Source of the DNA: Arion vulgaris | Taxonomy: Eukaryota > Mollusca > Gastropoda > Stylommatophora > Arionidae | Assembly (NCBI GenBank): GCA_020796225.1 | Contig: CM036759.1 | Coordinates: 24,164,313-24,228,312, forward strand | Direction: 5' to 3' | Length of the DNA: 64,000 nt | Shown: piece by piece, positions 33,701 to 44,113 of the stretch | Layout of the letters: every line of letters begins with the position of its first letter | Position numbering within the stretch: position 1 is the first letter of the stretch | Notes under the pieces: model-generated | The model's input: the letters and a program-made list of their open reading frames with translations, nothing else | The model's database searches: none | What the model was told of the DNA's origin: nothing | Translations under genes and position numbers: made by a program

Positions 33701-36700
33701 AAATAACAGAGGTGGGATAAAGCACAAGTCTTCAGAACAAGTATTTTTGTTACTGTATCGGTGCATATGGACTAGCACAGCAAAAATATAAATAGTAACT
33801 TCTTGCAGAGAATCTAGAATAAATAATTGTGTCATTGGTTATATACCTAATTTAACATGGTCATCTAAGTTAAAGAGTCACCACACTCTATCTTTTCTTT
33901 GTTTCAGCTTAATGTTTGTTTCCTGGGTTATTCTCTGCACATCTGCATAACAAGACTTTGCACAGTTCTATCCTTCTAAAAACCCAGTTGACACTATTTA
34001 TGAAGCACACACAAAAGCATGTTCTAGAAACCTCTTCTTATCCTGACTCTGTGAGGCAAAACATGATTAACGAAAAGAAGAAGTCTTTATATACATTGAG
34101 AAATGTCACTTGTTTATTAGTGGGAATTGTATGGTGGAAGTGACACTGCAGGAATCAAATTAATCATTATTATAGAGGTTATTCAACAGTAAATATAGAT
34201 TACAGTAAAAGAGAATGACAATATACAACAAAAGAAAATGAATACCCTAACAAAATAATGGATATATTGCTAAAATATTAAATTATAATTTATAACAGAA
34301 AATGAAAACCCCCGCAACAACAAAACATTTTTTTAAACATAATAAGGTAACGTACTGACTTAGACTTTACTTCCCTTTCTCGTGGGAAATCCTAGCAACA
34401 GATTAGTTAAATGAGGGTCACTGTGGCTTAGTGGTTACGCCAGTGTCTTGGTTCCAAAGGTCGTGAGTTCAAATCCAATTGTGTCTTTCTTTTCAGAAGG
34501 GAATTTTTTCCAGAGACCCCTATGATTGCTGTCAGAGCTTTGGAGTTTGTGCAATACTCTCGGTAGGCGGCATGCCATTTCTGCGAAGAGGTACTGAGCA
34601 ATATGGGGTAAAACCTGGTGCAATTAAGTCAATCATTCTTCTTTAGAACTGTTTAGATTATTTGACTACTGAAACAAGGACTGACATAATTTCCAACACT
34701 GTGAAGCTTTGTAGCTGGGAGGGAATAAACCATTTTTTTCTTTAGTGCACCTCAAGGTTGTACGAGAGCACAGAAAAATTCCTCAGTAGTTCATGACTGC
34801 ACAACTCGTGACATTTAATACAATGCCTAATTTAGTCAAGTAGCTCTGAAAATTTACAATAAAGCTTTCAAATCCTACACTGTCCAAATAAGCTACAAAG
34901 AGTAACATTCAAGGGGAAGTTAAAATTACAAACTCCACTACTAGGTACAGGAAAAAACAAGAGAAAACTCACAATCTTTAAGGAATTTGAAATGACAGCA
35001 ATAAAAAGTATTTCACTAATAATGCTGATTAGTATGAATATAAATAGCGTTACGCATTACATCTCGTTTACTTAACATTTCTGGATAATGTGATATCAGG
35101 ATGAATGGAGCAAAACAGCATGAAAACAACAGTCATCAATATAGTCAATTATCATAACTTACTTGTAAATAGAAAGTAGGATAGACCAACACCAAGACCA
35201 CCGCTGATACCATTTAATAGAGAATTTCGCATACAAGGAATTTTCAGAAACCTTGTAAAGAAACCTGGCTAAAAAATTGTAAATAAATACAAATTATTAA
35301 ACAACAAAATTTTTGTCTCAAATTAGCTTACAAATTATAAAACTGATTTCCGTCAAAAAAAATATTCAAATGTCATCTTCAAATTAAAGTTTCAGTGGCA
35401 GTGATCTCAGATCAGAAACAAAAATCGTTTCATTTAAAGCTGATCCATAGGTGCTCATATTGGTTTTTTGGGGGAAGATGGTGCAAGGGTGTTCAGCCTG
35501 TTGTGTTCCTGTGACTCTTTTTGTTTGAACATTTTCTGCGGACTCTTATTTTTCAAACTATGTTTAATTATAAATTCCTCGTCTCATAGAAGCTGTTTCT
35601 TTAATTTCTCTGTGCTACTGCTATTATTACCACTACTAGCAAAACCACTACTGAATCTTCTTGTTCCCAGTAAAACACAATATAGCAACTGTCGCTCTTA
35701 ATTCTATTCTATGTCATCTTCTTTAACTTTATCCACGAGGCTCTGATCACTCTGACCTCCTCCTACAGTGCTTTATCAAGTATTCTGTTCTAATTTTCCC
35801 AGCAGGTCCCAGTCAAGCACATGTCTTGTTATGTTAGTTGGTTGTTTTTGTGGGTGTGTCCAATCAATCACAATTTTCTCTCCTTAACCTCCAGTTGTAC
35901 TGGGTTCTTTACTGTTCTTTTCTCATTTCTGTATTTGCTATCCCTTGTAGCCATCTGATACAGTGTATGCATATGATGACTTCTGTTAGTGTGTGTCTGC
36001 AGTTTGGATGTGACAGTCTTGGTCATATGCCATGCCTCAGTCCCATAGCAGGTAAAATTTTACATTTGTATTGAATACTTGTGATGCTGTCATATTTCTC
36101 CTGTATCCCACTGGCAATCTCAATCCCGTCTTTTCTCTTTCTATACACCAGAATATCATCAGCAAATGACAATGTTCTACCTCTTCCACCAAGTTGTTGT
36201 TCTATCAGTATCACCAGGTATATGTTGAAAAAGACTGGTGAAAGAGGAGAGCCTTGTGGCAAACCTGAATATACTGTCACCAGTTCAGATGACCAACTTC
36301 CACATCGCAGTACTGGAATTGAAGTATATACTTATAGTATATTCATCAAGGTTTCCCCTTATTCATCATTTGACTAGGTGTTGCTGTTTTCTAACAACAT
36401 ATTTAGTACAAGTTGTTTTTTACTAAATCAGACCCAATAAATTGGTTGTAAACGTGCTTTAGTTTGGGGCTGTTATCACTGCACTCTGTTTTCCTTGACT
36501 TTCCTGCAAAGGCAACAGTTTGTAACCAGAGCAGGCTGTTCTATTAAACCTATTTTTCTGGCTTCTTCCTTGTTCATTCTCATACTCCCGCTGGTTATAG
36601 CAAAATGTAATCTGGAGTACAGAATGCGTTTGTGCAGCTTTCAACATGAGCTGTGGTATCTACACCTTTCAGTCCAACTTCAGCATAGCCTTTTTTTGGG

Positions 36701-38020
36701 TACCAGGTTAGCTTCTCCTTCTTTGATCTCTGCAAACTTAGCCAGACTTCTTGGTAGTCATCTGTTTCTGGGGCCACCATGCAGAGGTGGAATGGAGTCT
36801 TGGTCACCTTTGTTTTTACGCTGACCCTAATGCTAGCAGCCAGCTATGAGTGCTGACTGCTACAAGCCTATGCAGCTTGTGTGCAGTCTTGTCGGGGAAC
36901 AGAGTGTCAATGAATTAGTTGCATCGTCTTTCTGGGCAAGTATTTTCTTGTTTTAACCTGGAGGTAAGCAAGTTTACCATTTGTAAGTGAAACATTCATT
37001 CTCTTTCAGTGGTGATTTATGATGACAGGATATGTTTTTTTAACTACCTTACCTTCACCACAATGAGAGGAAAATCCCATGGTAGTGGTAAACATCCACA
37101 TAATATGAAGTGTCTCAGTAGGGCACCCCATCAAATGGCAATAGTATATAATTGTATTCTATGCATAATTTTGGTATCTGGTAACAGAATTCCATGTATA
37201 CTCAGGTTACTGAATGATTGTACGATCAATTTACACTTTAATTTTCAAAATCACTTGTGCTCAGATCTGTACACAGGAAAATTTCAGGGGCAGTGATGAA
37301 CTTCATAGCAAAAACTAGGATCCTGGATGTAATTTTATAGATGGTGAAAATTTGTAAGTATTTTATTTGAAAATGTATACATTATTTTTTGCACAGCAGC
37401 GACTTTCCAGTCTATTTTTATCTACTTTCAGCTGCCAGTGTTTCTTTTAAGTGTTTAACTAAACTTGAGCAAGGGATCTACGATTTATCCTCCGTTACCA
37501 ATTTGATAGAATTCAATGACTAGCTACCCTAAGTAGAGATTATTGTCATTGAAAAAAAAATAGCCCCAGCGCTCCACGTAAGACGAGAACAAAGTACGTT
37601 TGGAGAATGAACCGAGCACTTCAATTACCCCTACCTACTTACAGGCCGCCGGGATTTATAAAGACGCATACCTCCTAATGAACTTTGCTGAGAGAGGCAG
37701 GAAATATCGGTCTCAGTTCCATGGAGGAGATTGAGCGAGTTGTCCAGGATAGAGCGGTATGGAGAAATTACTTGCAGGCCCTATGTAACGTATAATGGTA
37801 CGAGAGGAATTATTATTATACCTCCTAATACTAACTACAGTCGACAATCACAGACAATGTCAATCATATATCGCCGACGTCAGTGTCAGTGTTAATAGGA
37901 ACTCGGACATTAATCAGCTACAAAGATAATGACCTAACTAGGGTTTTGTAATTCACAATAAATGATATACCTTAGGGTCCGTATTGTCTTCTTCTGATGG
38001 ATCCATGTAGTCCTGTTGCG
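30720..38020 (-). CDS. COX20: COX20-like cytochrome c oxidase assembly protein
   Basis: Four exons join in phase: 38020-37971 (QQDYMDPSEEDNTDPK), 35268-35163 (PGFFTRFLKIPCMRNSLLNG, then ISGGLGVGLSYFLFT), 33387-33324 (SNVSKATNWGTGGFLLVLYT) and 30825-30720 (CLSLKRAKDAEVAEQWQKVQ to PKDV and TGA). All introns are GT-AG. From the earliest in-frame Met (38006-38004) the product is about 103 residues, close to the ~118 of human COX20. The IPC-R-S-L-GISGG-G-G-FLFTS and GTGGFLLV blocks fit the COX20 family (a small inner-mitochondrial-membrane protein with two helices that chaperones COX2 during complex IV assembly). The exon 4 acceptor is chosen at AG 30826-30827 because only it keeps the frame. The CRYNY-like motif of vertebrates is not obvious after the second helix. 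A 5' untranslated exon probably lies upstream. Introns are filled with repeats. Confidence 0.8.
30993..31142 (-). mobile_element. SINE alpha, 5'-truncated, 11-bp target duplication
   Basis: Flanked by actcctctcct at 30982-30992 and 31143-31153. It keeps the tail and body of alpha (caccaat..gcaacg equivalents) but lacks the 5' module and core, as expected from incomplete reverse transcription. It lies in the last intron of the COX20-like gene. Confidence 0.85.
31154..32320. other. No gene recognised (intron of COX20-like gene)
   Basis: Open frames around 31430-31730 on both strands carry no recognisable motif. Otherwise T-rich sequence. Confidence 0.35.
32330..33060 (+). mobile_element. Decayed LINE, RNase H C-terminal end
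   Basis: ITFIFVSEHMSVDGNEGVDR near 32505 resembles the RNase H ending (F-PGH-G--GNE-AD-LA). Beyond it the text LWTCLECNEDI near 32815 suggests the terminal Cys knuckle. A related remnant lies at 59100-59530. Confidence 0.5.
33115..33230 (+). repeat. Dispersed repeat, copy 3 of 3, with GAA tail
   Basis: Shares gggacactgatgaaaagga, aaaaatcagtcgca and tgactacacctgaattcaca with the copies at 18965-19105 and 7985-8110. It ends gcaagaagaagaag. Confidence 0.65.
33735..33880. repeat. Dispersed repeat, copy 2 of 2
   Basis: Partner of 29585-29735; shares gcagagaatctagaataa-like and tatacctaatttaacatg words. Confidence 0.5.
33881..34409. other. No gene recognised (intron)
   Basis: A 75-codon plus-strand frame at 33916-34143 has no motif. 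The rest is AT-rich. Confidence 0.3.
34410..34640 (+). mobile_element. tRNA-derived SINE delta, copy 1
   Basis: The head has a Pol III A-box-like GTGGCTTAGTGGTTACGCC and a B-box-like CGTGAGTTCAAATCC about 35 bp later. The body shares attgctgtcagagctttgga, catgccatttctgcg and atatggggtaaaacctggtg with 57500-57775. It lies in an intron of the COX20-like gene, opposite to it in strand. Confidence 0.75.
34641..35162. other. No gene recognised (intron of COX20-like gene)
   Basis: AT-rich intron sequence without supported features. Confidence 0.35.
35700..36310 (-). mobile_element. LINE remnant, RT and C-terminal region
   Basis: The minus strand near 36290-36110 reads TVYSGLPQGSPLSPVFFNIY, then GGRGRTLSFADDILVYRKRK, with the F-ADD catalytic box. 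Further down, 36050-35840 gives a decayed C-terminal end with GTEAWHMTKTVTSKLQ. Lies in the first intron of the COX20-like gene. Confidence 0.7.
36450..37430. other. No confident feature
   Basis: Minus-strand text near 36800-36600 (MVAPETDDYQEVWLSLQRSK) reads like linker sequence of a decayed LINE, but I cannot place it. No exon is supported from 36850 to 37430. Confidence 0.3.
37440..37575. repeat. Dispersed repeat, copy 1 of 2
   Basis: Shares gggatctacgatttatcctc and a later cgctccacgta-type word with 63055-63190 (gggacctacgatttatcgtc, cgctctacgta). Confidence 0.5.
37680..37825 (+). mobile_element. LINE family E remnant, 3' end with (ATT)n tail
   Basis: Words aactttgctgagagaggcag, ttccatgg, gagattgagcgagttgtc and tgtaacgtataatggtacga match the ends at 56980-57100 and the reverse of 58385-58540. 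It ends in ggaattattattata. Confidence 0.75.
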
Positions 38021-38469
38021 CTGTAAGTCAAGAAAAGGTTACAAATTCTAACGATTTCACCCGGAAAAAATTTCGACATTGATAAGTCTTCTTTCGTTTC
38101 TGAACAAGTTACCTCAAGAGTAGTTCACCCCTGAAAAACTAATAAATTGTAGTGCGCCATTAGTTATATCTGCGTCGGTTACGTTAAAGAATGGGGAAAA
38201 AATCGTTACTTTTACATCGATTACTCGGTACTCAACATTAACACAGGAAAACTGGTGTCACGTTTCAACCCGACCATAGAAAGCAGTAACATGACCAAGT
38301 CATACAAATTTAACACTAGCGTCTCCTGCCAGCGGACAACATTGCCTATCTTGACAACATCCTATCCAGTTCGGCAAACATAGACTCTTGAAGTCAACAA
38401 TCACCTTTCTTCTTATTTTGTCTAATCCTATTTTGCCTCGCAACGTCAAAATAACAATTTCTAGATCTG

Positions 38470-38605
38470 ACTTTTCTATGAAAATCGTTGCATATTCTTT
38501 ACATGACGTAGCCATCAACCACGGTAAACGAGTCGTTGATTTTCTAGGCACCACTTATATGTTCAGTAGTTTGTCTTTGCTTTCTGAACGCTGAGATCTA
38601 TTTTT
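38470..38605 (-). mobile_element. tRNA-headed SINE zeta, partial
   Basis: Reverse complement of the body at 51420-51580: shared gtagccatcaac, ggtaaacgagtcgttgat-like, aggcaccacttat and tttctga..g words. The head is missing or decayed. Confidence 0.65.
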
Positions 38606-39300
38606 ACCATTCGTAAAAATCATTGTGATCAAGTTCACTACCGCATAAGCTACAGACGCTCACAGGCTTGTGTATGCGCATCCTAGTGTTTTTCACTTCC
38701 TCTGTTATTTCTTAAGTCCACCTTTGCGTGGACGGCCTTTTGCTTTGTATCCACTGTATAAAAGTAACATTGCTATTTGGGGCGCACTGTCTGTTGGTAA
38801 TCTGCTTTTGTGGTCGAAAAATGTAATTTGTTGTTTCTTGATGAAGTACTGATTAGTACTGATGTTGTATCCACATTTTTTTTCTAATGTTTTTATTTCG
38901 CAACCGGTCTCTTCTTGATACTCCCAGCACTCTGCGTAGACACTTAATCTCTGTTGTGGCTAGTTTTCTTCTATCGGTTGATGTCTTCTTTTCTTTGTGT
39001 TCGTTCTTTACGACCAATTTTAATCACTCTTTGAGATATGTTTGATCTTTGCCAAGAACGTGTATACGTTGCACATTGGTTTGGTAGGCCCCTAAACGAA
39101 TAGACTTCTAAACGTTTAGGACACATGCATCCGATTTCAGCCAAACCTCCTTAGTCAGCTCTTACGACATGCGTGGCAGTTAACAGTGGTTCTATTCTAT
39201 ACACCCCAAATTTGAGCCCCAGGTTACCACTCGGGCAGGTTGATGTCAACTTCCAGGTTTGGCACTTCTATCGTAATATATCGTTCATCACACGTGATAG
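38606..39300 (-). mobile_element. LINE family F 3' end, split by a SINE alpha insertion
   Basis: The same sequence as 43490-43890 (ggacggccttttgctttgta, gggcgcactgtctgt, cttcttgatgaagtact, ctgcgtagacactt), interrupted at 38986 by SINE alpha and resuming at 39238 (ccaggtttggcactt). The uninterrupted copy at 43850-43880 serves as the empty site. Confidence 0.8.
38986..39237 (-). mobile_element. SINE alpha, full-length copy nested in LINE family F
   Basis: Flanked by ggttgatgtc at 38976-38985 and 39238-39247. All modules are present on the minus strand: 5' module, core, body (aggggcctaccaaaccaatg) and tail. It must be younger than the LINE copy it interrupts. Confidence 0.9.
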
Positions 39301-39764
39301 ACAAATAGCGTCATAAGTACGTTCAGAATGGACTCCCCGAATCATCAATGTATATGACACCACACGATTATTTCTATAAAGGTATGGGAAGTGTGTACAG
39401 TGATATTTTAAACCTGCCATTTTAATGTAGAGAACAAATTGTTGCCATTTAACCAAAATTTGTCAAATAACTGGTCGTTTGTCATATATAAACTGAACTC
39501 GTTATGTAGAAATCGAGCAACACTAACATTTCAGGTACAGAAAGAGACAAGATACGTTTATGAAAGCCTTGATAGAGGGAAAGTTGAAGAACAACGAGCA
39601 AGAGGCAGACTATGACACGAGTGGAAGTGACACACCAAGCGATAAACTGATTACAGCCTTGCAGAGTGCAACATCACGGCAAGTGCAAGTGTAAGGGGAT
39701 TTTGGAGGTCTATTGATGCCAACCTTCGATGCAAATGATATTTGTTAATTCGGATTAATAATTT
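39301..39764. other. No confident feature
   Basis: Short stretch upstream of LINE family A. Text near 39590-39690 reads KLKNNEQEADYDTSGSDTPS, an acidic piece that might be an exon but lacks clear splice support. Confidence 0.25.
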
Positions 39765-40310
39765 ATGTGCGTAGATTATCTATGAAAACATCGTTCCTGA
39801 AAATGAGAAGCATTATCTGCAACAAGTCCTTGTCAATCTCGATCAGAATGCGAGTTATTCAGTGCTACATAGAACCAATACTGACATACGGATGCGAGTC
39901 TTGGACAATGAACACACAGATCGAAAAATCTCTGAGGGCCACAGAATTATGGTATTACAGAAGAATGATGAGAATCCCATGGACTGCTAAAATGACTAAT
40001 GTTGAGGTGTTGAATGAGATCAAGACACAGAGAAAGCTTATCATCAATATAAGAAAGAGACAGTCATCATTTTTCGGATATGTGATGAGGAGGGAAGGTT
40101 TAGAACACGTTGTGACAACCGGTAAAATCAAGGGTAGGCGAGACAGAGAAAGAGAGAGAGAGAAAATTTGGACAGCCTGACTTCATGGCACGGTAGAGCG
40201 TCAACATCTGAGTTGATAGCAAACACCAACGACATAGATTTGTGGAGATCCATGATCGCCTACGCCAGCCTGCACGGCACCTGATGATGACGAGATTATT
40301 GATTCGCAAC
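39765..40310 (+). mobile_element. LINE family A, C-terminal end of the reverse transcriptase ORF
   Basis: An open frame of about 137 codons reads LTYGCESWTMNTQIEKSLRA, RRMMRIPWTAKMTNVEVLNE and SFFGYVMRREGLEHVV, the standard tail of RTE/CR1-type ORFs. The untranslated end finishes near gatcgcctacgccagcctgc and a gatgatgacgag tail, as in the decayed copy at 630-1195. Confidence 0.8.
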
Positions 40311-41318
40311 TCTATTTTTAGTTATGGTACTAGCAACGTTTGATGAATTAAGAAAACAAGAGAAAGAGAGAGAAATGTACAACGAAATTAATATAATGAC
40401 ACGTGACTTCAGTCCATCAATGCAAGTCATAAACGATAACAATGGCAAAACATTAACAGAAAAGAAAGATGTACTAGAAAGATGGCGTGAGTACTGCAGA
40501 AACATGTATGAAGACACATCTAAAAATCCACATAAGATAATAACAGAAAGCGAAGAGACAGAACCAGAGCCCATCTTGGATATGAAGTGCGCCTGGCCAT
40601 CAAAAGTCTGAAGAGAGGGAAGTCACCAGGGTACGATGATATACCAGCGGAATTGATTCAAGCAGGCGGGGAGGTCAGTGTTCGGGTATATCATAAATTG
40701 TGCACAAAGATATGGAATGCTCCTCCTGGCCAAAAGAATGGAAAAGATCAGCATTTATACCTATTTCAAAGAAGGGAAACATGATCTATGCACCAACTAC
40801 AGAACTATTGCCCTTATAAGTCACGCCAGCAAAATCCTACTAAAAATCATAATGAAGAGAATTAAACAAAAATTAGATGAAATACACGAAACACAAGCAG
40901 GTTTCAGGAGAGGTAGAGGCACTAGAGATCATATTTGTAGCACGAGACTCATTATCGAGAAATGCAGAGAATACAACATAGACCTGCATGCATGTTCCAT
41001 AGACTATAGCAAGGCTTTCGACCATATACAACACCAGAAAATGTGCATAATCAGGAAAGACGTGCACTTTCCAACACACATAATACAACTCATAGAATCT
41101 ATATACCACGAACAACAGGCAACCATTAAAATAGAAGGTGAAATAGCTGAATGGTTCGAGATTCAAAAAGGGGTACGACAGGGATGTATTTTGTCCCCAT
41201 ACTTATTCAACATATATGCGGAGAACATCATGAGGAATGTAAAAGACGATGCCAATTATGTGAATTACGACCCTCTCACTATAGGCGGCAAATGCATACC
41301 AGAGCTTAGATACGCAGA

Positions 41319-41670
41319 CTCTCTCTCTCTTTGCCCTTTTACCCCAGGTTGGGGCATAGGCCCTCAACCAACTCATGCCAAGTCTTCCTATCTCTAGCTA
41401 TCTCCTGCAGCTCCCTCCAGCTCTTCTTTATCTCTGCATCGCTTCATACCTCTTCTAGAAGAGCTTCCTTTCCTCTTGGTTGGCACAGTTTTTATTTTAT
41501 TTTTATGTAACTTGTTCATGGTTGGTTGGATTTTGTGGCTAAAATTTTCTACTGGATAGGGTAGCCAGCCCTACGCCAAACCCCACCTTAGTCACCTCTT
41601 ACGACATGCCTTGTAGAACGCAGTGCCGCTACTCTTTGCTCCCCTTGCGAGCTCCGGCAGCAAACGGGCG
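41319..41670 (-). mobile_element. SINE gamma, nested in the LINE catalytic box, 11-bp target duplication
   Basis: Flanked by agatacgcaga (41308-41318) and agatacgaaga (41671-41681), one mismatch. On the minus strand it opens with the same 5' module as beta (gcaaggggagcaaagagtag, catgtcgtaagaggtgacta) but has its own body (actgtgccaaccaagagg, ctagagataggaagacttgg) and a (GA)n end. Length 352 bp. Confidence 0.85.
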
Positions 41671-41858
41671 AGATACGAAGACGATACAGTATTATTATCC
41701 ACCAGCAAAGAAGGTTTGGAAAACCTAATCATGACGACCAAGAAACATAGTGAAGACCAACATCTATATTTGAATACACAAAAACAAAAATCATGTCAAC
41801 TGACAAAGCAAAAGGCTCACCTAACATCCAAGTAAACAATGAAGAACTCCAATGTGTA

Positions 41859-41943
41859 ATTGGTTATTGGTTACTAAACTGACGTCATTGCACTCCGGGC
41901 AGACCCATAGGTGCTCAGTCTCCCCAACAGATATCGAAGATAT
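41859..41943 (-). mobile_element. 85-bp LINE family C 3'-end insertion, 10-bp target duplication
   Basis: Nearly identical to 20857-20941 and flanked by ccaatgtgta at 41849-41858 and 41944-41953. An extreme 5' truncation that defines the minimal 3' end carried by LINE family C. Confidence 0.9.
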
Positions 41944-42599
41944 CCAATGTGTAGGCTCAATGTGTAGGCTCAATACGCGAAGGTATGAATATCTGGGCTC
42001 AATAATTAACAATAACGGTGACTGCTCCAAAGAGATGTCAAGAAGATTGGCAATATCATTCAAGAAGTTAAACACAATGAAGAACATGTGGCAAAGCACC
42101 AGCAAAATACTAAAATTAAAAATATTGAAAGCATGCATTTTCCCAGTGGCTACTTATGGTTGTGAATCATGGACTATTACACAAAAATTAAGAACGAAAA
42201 TCCAGTTCTTCGAAACTAAATGCTACAGAAAGATCCTACGAATACCATGGACAGAAAAAAAGAAAGAACATTGATGTCCTGAAAGAACTAAAAGGTTAAA
42301 GAGAATTGGCTGATAAACAACATACTATGCAGAAAAATTACATACTTTGGTCACATCAAGCGTCACGATGGCCTGGAAAGAACAATACTAGAGGGCAGGG
42401 TCCCAGGACGCAGAGGCAGACCAAGAAGAAGATGGCTACAGGATATTAAAGAAACCATGAACATGACCATCGACGAATTGGGTGAACTGGCAAAAGAGAC
42501 AGAGTGAATTTCAGATGTGCTGCAAAGAGAGCAACGACCTATGAAGGATACGCACCTTGATGATGACTAGCAACGTTAATCTTTCTACCCAATACAACA

Positions 42600-42914
42600 T
42601 AAATATAACTGTAAAATGAACATCAAGAAGTAGCTACCAACAGAAAAGGAACAGAATTTGAATGGAAATTCATTACAGCCAATCGTGCAGTGGAGATGGT
42701 TCAAGATGCTGGTAATATAGCAAGTTTTGAGTACTTCTTTTTACAGATACTCATTGCTCTCGATTCATGGAAGTATTTGGTATTCGAGTATCAACTACTT
42801 ACTATTCGCATATAACTAAAGAAGTTTATTATTCAACAGTTGCTCATGAAAATTCTTGTGTGTATTACTAAATTAATAATCCGTGAAATTAGTTAATACA
42901 TTTACTTCTATTTG

Positions 42915-42951
<37 letters not shown>

Positions 42952-43489
42952 CATAACTTTACCTGTTACCATAATCATGATATCAAATGAAAATGTGCAA
43001 AAAGTAAAAATAAACCCGTTATCTCCACCTACTATAGTTAGTTAAACTTAGTTTGTTCCTTTCGACGTGCCAAAGGCGGCACATAGGGCAGAGGTTTTAG
43101 ATCTCCATGTTATGCGGTTCGTTGCTAACAGTTGGAGATCTTGTATTACCTACTATACTGTACTACTAACTAACTAACTTACTAATACATACGACCAAGT
43201 GAAGTCTAAGGACTAAATAGTAAATTTAATTATTTCAGCTCTTAATCATTGTTATGTATTAGAGTTTAGACTCAGTACTGCTGTACAGTACTTAACTGGT
43301 CTTAGCCTGGTCTACTCAACTTCAGATACATAATGAATAATATACATAATACACTAATATTCTTATTCAGTGCTACTCGAACATCCAGTATCAGTATGAT
43401 CATTTATGATGTATCCAGTCAATGTCAATCATCAATCTTTGTTATGTTTAAAGTAAATTTTAATGTTTGCTCACTACAAGACTTCTTCT
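42600..43489. other. No gene recognised; (TA)n at 42915-42948
   Basis: AT-rich intergenic sequence between the LINE and LINE family F, with a (TA)n microsatellite of about 34 bp. No exon supported. Confidence 0.4.
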
Positions 43490-43890
43490 TCTTTCTCGAA
43501 TCCTGTATGCCTCACAGCGTCAGGTCAGGAAGAGATTTCTAAAACGGGCCTAGTATGCGCTTCGTAGATAGTCTCTTTCGTCGCCTCTGTTATCTCTGAG
43601 GTCCATCTTTTGCGTGGCCGGCCTTTTGCTTTGTACCCATTGTATCGGAGCAGCATTGCTCTTTGGGGTGCACTGTCTGATGGTAATCTGCTTACGTGAC
43701 CGAACCATTTAATTTGTTGTTTCTTGATGAAGTCTAGTACTGATGTTGTACCCACTTTTTCCTGATGTCTTCATTTCTCAACCGGTCTCTTCTTGTTACA
43801 CCCAGCATTCTGCGTAGACACTTCATCTCTGTTGTGACTAGTTTTCTTCTATCGTTTGTTGTCAGCGTCCAGGTTTGGCACTGGTAACAT
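43490..43890 (-). mobile_element. LINE family F, ORF 3' end
   Basis: The minus strand reads TTSVLDFIKKQQIKWFGHVS, QRAMLLRYNGYKAKGRPRKR and WTSEITEATKETIYEAHTRP, a LINE C-terminal tail. It ends in gaaagaagaagaag near 43485. It ends about 220 bp before the CCDC97 start codon, so it may lie in or beside the promoter. Confidence 0.75.
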
Positions 43891-44113
43891 AATGTGGGGA
43901 GACTGACATACAAGACTGACAGACTGTAATACTAATAGTCTTTTAATAGTTCTTTACTAGTCGTTTACTTAACACAACTTGGTAACTGTGTGTATAAATA
44001 ATAAATTACCTATAGTCTTGTGTTATTGCCAACTGTGTATACCTGATTACTAAATACATTATAGAGGACAGATATTTATAAATGTGTCAAATACTTCAAG
44101 AGTAAACAAAAAT

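Larger units (their letters stand above)
40324..42590 (+). mobile_element. LINE family A-like, RT domain, with two nested insertions
   Basis: Blocks in order: WREYCRNMYEDTS (40480), IKSLKRGKSPGYDDIPAELI (40600), NYRTIALISHASKILLKII (40795), IHETQAGFRRGRGTRDHI (40885), ACSIDYSKAFDHIQHQKM (40990), KGVRQGCILSPYLFNIY (41168) and ELRYAD (41300). The catalytic YADD box is split by SINE gamma and resumes as DTVLLSTSKEGL at about 41681. The C-terminal part (CESWTITQKLRTKIQFFETK, YRKILRIPWTEKK, FGHIKRHDGLERTILEGRVP) follows a second insertion at 41859-41943. No endonuclease remains. A related 3' end is at 53560-54190. Confidence 0.85.

Noticed and set aside
34410..34475. tRNA gene
   Set aside because: Has A- and B-box-like words but no cloverleaf-consistent acceptor stem; it continues into a SINE body present elsewhere.
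44084..44113. Ten-residue upstream extension of CCDC97
   Set aside because: It would need a GTG start; the ATG at 44114 has a good context and fits the family length.
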